The position numbers were made by a program, and so were the translations under genes. From NCBI GenBank assembly GCA_900321335.1, contig ONVR01000257.1, positions 1 through 7,237 on the forward strand: a stretch of 7,237 bases of DNA. Reading direction: 5' to 3'. The DNA comes from an uncultured Eubacteriales bacterium. GTDB lineage: Bacteria > Bacillota > Clostridia > Oscillospirales > Oscillospiraceae. Shown one piece after another: positions 5,590 to 7,237 of the stretch. The notes beneath the pieces are model-generated. The model ran no database searches and was not told where the DNA came from. It was given only the letters and a program-made list of their open reading frames with translations. Each line of letters starts with the position of its first letter. Within the stretch, counting starts at the first letter, position 1.

Positions 5590-5642
5590 ATTAAGCATTG
5601 ACGAAATCAAATACAAAGAATATGATTAAGCTATCGCTAAAT
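5590..5642. promoter_or_regulatory. Candidate ArsR operator: ATTAAGC repeats around the promoter
   Basis: ATTAAGC occurs at 5590-5596, just before the -35, and again at 5625-5631, overlapping the end of the -10, exactly 35 nt apart. The second copy forms an imperfect palindrome with GCTAAAT at 5636-5642 (6 of 7 positions) around TATC, over the expected transcription start. ArsR repressors usually bind A+T-rich inverted repeats at this position. The assignment is from position and symmetry only. Confidence 0.45.
5598..5626 (+). promoter_or_regulatory. Sigma-A-type promoter of the ArsR-ChrA unit
   Basis: TTGACG (5598-5603) and TATGAT (5621-5626) are spaced by 17 nt, one mismatch each from consensus. 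The start point should fall near 5633, about 24 nt before the ArsR ATG. The A+T-rich spacer and flanks stand out from the G+C-rich genes to the left. Confidence 0.85.
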
Positions 5643-5656
5643 TAAAGAGGTGGCTT

Positions 5657-5983
5657 ATGGACATATCCGTGATGTTGAAAGCCTTGGGAGAGCCCACACG
5701 GTTTTCGATTTTTCAACAGCTTCTGATTCGCAAGCATTGTATCCGTTCTCTGTCAAAAAAGCTGGGAATTACCGAATCAGCGATCTCTCAACACATGAAA
5801 GTTCTGAAAGAAGCTGATATGGTTTACGGTGAGCGTTTCGGATACCACGTTCATTATCTTCCGAAGCAGGAGGCGCTGGATGAATTAAGCGCCGCCTTTG
5901 CCGAAATGAAGCAGCAATCCATGGATCTTTGCCGGGATTCTCAAGTCTGTCAATGTGAATTTCGGGAGGAGGCAAAGACATGA
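5657..5983 (+). CDS. ArsR/SmtB-family winged-helix repressor
   Basis: A 108-residue metalloregulator-type protein. LKALGEPTRFSIFQQLL at 7-23 is the standard ArsR opening, followed by the helix-turn-helix at about 31-55 (SLSKKLGITESAISQHMKVL) and the wing at 56-68. There is no CxCxD metal site in the DNA-binding region. Cysteines C92, C98 and C100 sit in the C-terminal helix and tail (CRDSQVCQC) and, with C28, could form a thiol or metal-sensing site. AGAGGTGG lies just before the ATG. The stop overlaps the first ChrA start as ATGA, and the gene has its own promoter, so it most likely represses this unit until the inducer arrives. Chromate, arsenite, another metal or redox stress are possible inducers; the sequence does not decide. 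Confidence 0.92.
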   Translation: MDISVMLKALGEPTRFSIFQQLLIRKHCIRSLSKKLGITESAISQHMKVLKEADMVYGERFGYHVHYLPKQEALDELSAAFAEMKQQSMDLCRDSQVCQCEFREEAKT

Positions 5984-6555
5984 ACCTTCTCCTTGATCTC
6001 TTTTTGAGCTTTGCAAAGATCGGCCTGTTCACTTTTGGCGGCGGATATGCCATGATCGCGCTGATCGAAAACACCTGTGTGGAGAAGAATCAATGGATCA
6101 CGCATGATGAAATGATGAACATCGCGGTAATTGCGGAGTCCACCCCCGGGCCGATCGCCATCAACTGCGCCACTTTTGTCGGATACAAGCAGAAAGGCTT
6201 TGCAGGCGCGTTGGCAGCCACCGTTGGCATGATCCTTCCCTCTTTCTGCATTATCTTTGCGATATCCAGATTTCTGGACCATTTTTTGGAGATCGCATGG
6301 ATCGCACACGCCTTCCAAGGCATCAAGATCGCTGTCGGTATCCTGATTCTTGATGCCGCTGTCAAGATGCTTCAAAAAATGCAGAAAAAACCGATGCCAA
6401 TTGCATTCATGATCTGTGCTTCTGTGGCCATGCTGCTGATCAACATCTTCTCTATCAGGATTTCCTCCATCGTGCTGATGCTGACCGCAGGTCTTATCAG
6501 CCTGTTCATCTTCATGGTGAAAAAGCCTGCCGGGAAGGAAGGTGCCGGGAAATGA
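5980..6555 (+). CDS. chrA: Short-chain chromate transporter, first half (ChrA/CHR family)
   Basis: A 191-residue membrane protein with one CHR domain. FAKIGLFTFGGGYAMIALI at 11-29 and ESTPGPIAINCATFVGY at 53-69 are the hallmark motifs of the CHR family, followed by a long hydrophobic segment at 76-96 and further helices to about 180. Long-chain ChrA proteins of about 400 residues fuse two such domains; here they are separate genes, like the paired short proteins of Bacilli (YwrB/YwrA), and the two products probably form a heterodimer. CHR proteins export chromate, probably as an anion antiporter, although some may handle other oxyanions. GGGAGGAGG lies upstream, the start overlaps the ArsR stop (ATGA), and the end overlaps the second half (ATGA). 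The C-terminal tail is lysine-rich and cytoplasmic. Confidence 0.93.
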   Translation: MNLLLDLFLSFAKIGLFTFGGGYAMIALIENTCVEKNQWITHDEMMNIAVIAESTPGPIAINCATFVGYKQKGFAGALAATVGMILPSFCIIFAISRFLDHFLEIAWIAHAFQGIKIAVGILILDAAVKMLQKMQKKPMPIAFMICASVAMLLINIFSIRISSIVLMLTAGLISLFIFMVKKPAGKEGAGK

Positions 6556-7112
6556 TCCATTTGGAATTGCTTATCGGCTTCCTCAAGGTTGGCTGTTTCG
6601 CTTTCGGCGGAGCATATGGGGCGATCCCGCTCATTCGTGACGTGGTTCTTTCCTACGGGTGGCTGAACGATGAGATGCTGACCTATATGATTGCTGTCAG
6701 CGAAAGCACGCCGGGGCCGATCATGGTGAATCTGGCAACCTATGTCGGGAACTCGCAGGCGGGACTTCTTGGCTCTGTAATCGCAACCCTTGCCGTTGTA
6801 TTGCCGTCCTTCATCATTATTCTGCTGGTAACTGCGCTTTTGAAAGCGGTTTTGAAGAATCCCTTTGTACAGGCAATTCTTCGCGGACTGAAACCGTGCA
6901 TGATCGGTATTATTCTTGCTACCGGCGTTTATATGATCATCAGAAACGGCATTGTCATCCGAGACGGCGTTTTCCTGATTCGTCCCTTGATTCTGACGCT
7001 CGTGCTCGGGGCAATTTACTTTGGTTCCAGAAAGATCAGGAAAGGCGGTATTTCGCCGATTGCGCTGATCTGCCTGTCTGCCTTTGCTGGAATCGTCTCA
7101 TATGCATTCTGA
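6552..7112 (+). CDS. chrA: Short-chain chromate transporter, second half (ChrA/CHR family)
   Basis: A 186-residue partner of the preceding protein, with its own CHR domain: FLKVGCFAFGGAYGAIPLI at 10-28 and ESTPGPIMVNLATYVGN at 51-67, then hydrophobic segments at about 71-98, 112-131, 143-158 and 167-185. It is a diverged paralogue: the same two motifs appear at the same spacing but FGGGYAMIALI is FGGAYGAIPLI here. The ATG overlaps the stop of the first half, and GGAAGGAAGG lies upstream, so the two are made together in about equal amounts. It ends with a normal hydrophobic C terminus and TGA. No clear terminator hairpin follows, only a T-rich tract at 7155-7170. Confidence 0.93.
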   Translation: MIHLELLIGFLKVGCFAFGGAYGAIPLIRDVVLSYGWLNDEMLTYMIAVSESTPGPIMVNLATYVGNSQAGLLGSVIATLAVVLPSFIIILLVTALLKAVLKNPFVQAILRGLKPCMIGIILATGVYMIIRNGIVIRDGVFLIRPLILTLVLGAIYFGSRKIRKGGISPIALICLSAFAGIVSYAF

Positions 7113-7140
7113 TAAATGTCCAGCTGTTTCTCAGTAAAGC

Positions 7141-7237
7141 TCATCGCAATACGCCTCTTTCTTTTTTTTTGCACAAAACTCGGATGTCTGGGTGATCGAA
7201 ATAGTCCTTCAACCCGCCAACTTTCATCTGACTACAG
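7141..7237 (-). CDS. Possible 3' end of a minus-strand gene entering from the right edge
   Basis: A minus-strand frame is open from the right edge to a TGA at 7143-7141, 32 codons including the stop, with an internal ATG at 7227 that would leave 28 residues (KVGGLKDYFDHPDIRV then a lysine-rich end). It is too short to assign to a family and may be chance. If real, it would converge on the ChrA genes. The rest of this 125-base end region shows only the T-rich tract. Confidence 0.22.
   Translation of the reverse strand, partial: CSQMKVGGLKDYFDHPDIRVLCKKKERGVLR

Noticed and set aside
7155..7170. T-rich tract after the second ChrA gene as an intrinsic terminator
   Set aside because: The tract of nine T residues is suggestive, but no stable G+C-rich hairpin precedes it, so it was not listed as a terminator.

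Overview
The window looks like chromosome from a G+C-rich anaerobic Firmicute of the gut Clostridia type (Oscillospiraceae or Lachnospiraceae-like). This is an inference from the strong GGAGG-type ribosome binding sites, a lipoprotein with a TEAPxx linker, a FecCD-type ABC transporter controlled by a cobalamin riboswitch, an unlinked pair of short ChrA proteins, and coding style. Exact taxonomy cannot be read from the sequence.

Left two thirds, minus strand (about 3850 down to 1): one cobalamin-responsive operon. In transcription order it holds a cobalamin riboswitch aptamer (about 3849-3710), an intrinsic terminator (3694-3662), a short TsaA/TrmO-family protein (3636-3223), a lipoprotein substrate-binding protein (3104-1902), a FecCD/BtuC-type permease (1899-838), a FecE/BtuD-type ATPase (841-89) and the first 27 codons of a probable SAM-dependent methyltransferase that leaves the window (83-1). 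The last four genes are packed with gaps of 2 and 5 nt and one ATGA overlap. The riboswitch is the strongest evidence that the transporter carries cobalamin or another corrinoid rather than a ferric siderophore. It also puts a tRNA-modification-type protein and a second methyltransferase under B12 control, which is the most interesting feature of the window.

Middle, plus strand (3916-5577): a divergent unit with a TetR-type regulator, a WrbA-like flavodoxin and a 137-residue EamA-type membrane protein, ending in a strong hairpin at 5544-5577. An extended -10 promoter with an overlapping inverted repeat in front of the TetR gene suggests autoregulation.

Right part, plus strand (5590-7112): a self-contained unit, visibly poorer in G+C, with its own near-consensus promoter. 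It holds an ArsR-type repressor with a cysteine-rich tail and two half-size ChrA chromate-transporter proteins, joined by ATGA overlaps. The promoter carries ATTAAGC repeats and an imperfect palindrome that fit an ArsR operator. The last 125 bases hold only a T-rich tract and the possible 3' end of a minus-strand gene.

No rRNA, tRNA, CRISPR array, insertion sequence or integrase was seen. No wholly new system is evident. The findings concern unusual combinations of known families and candidate regulatory sites.
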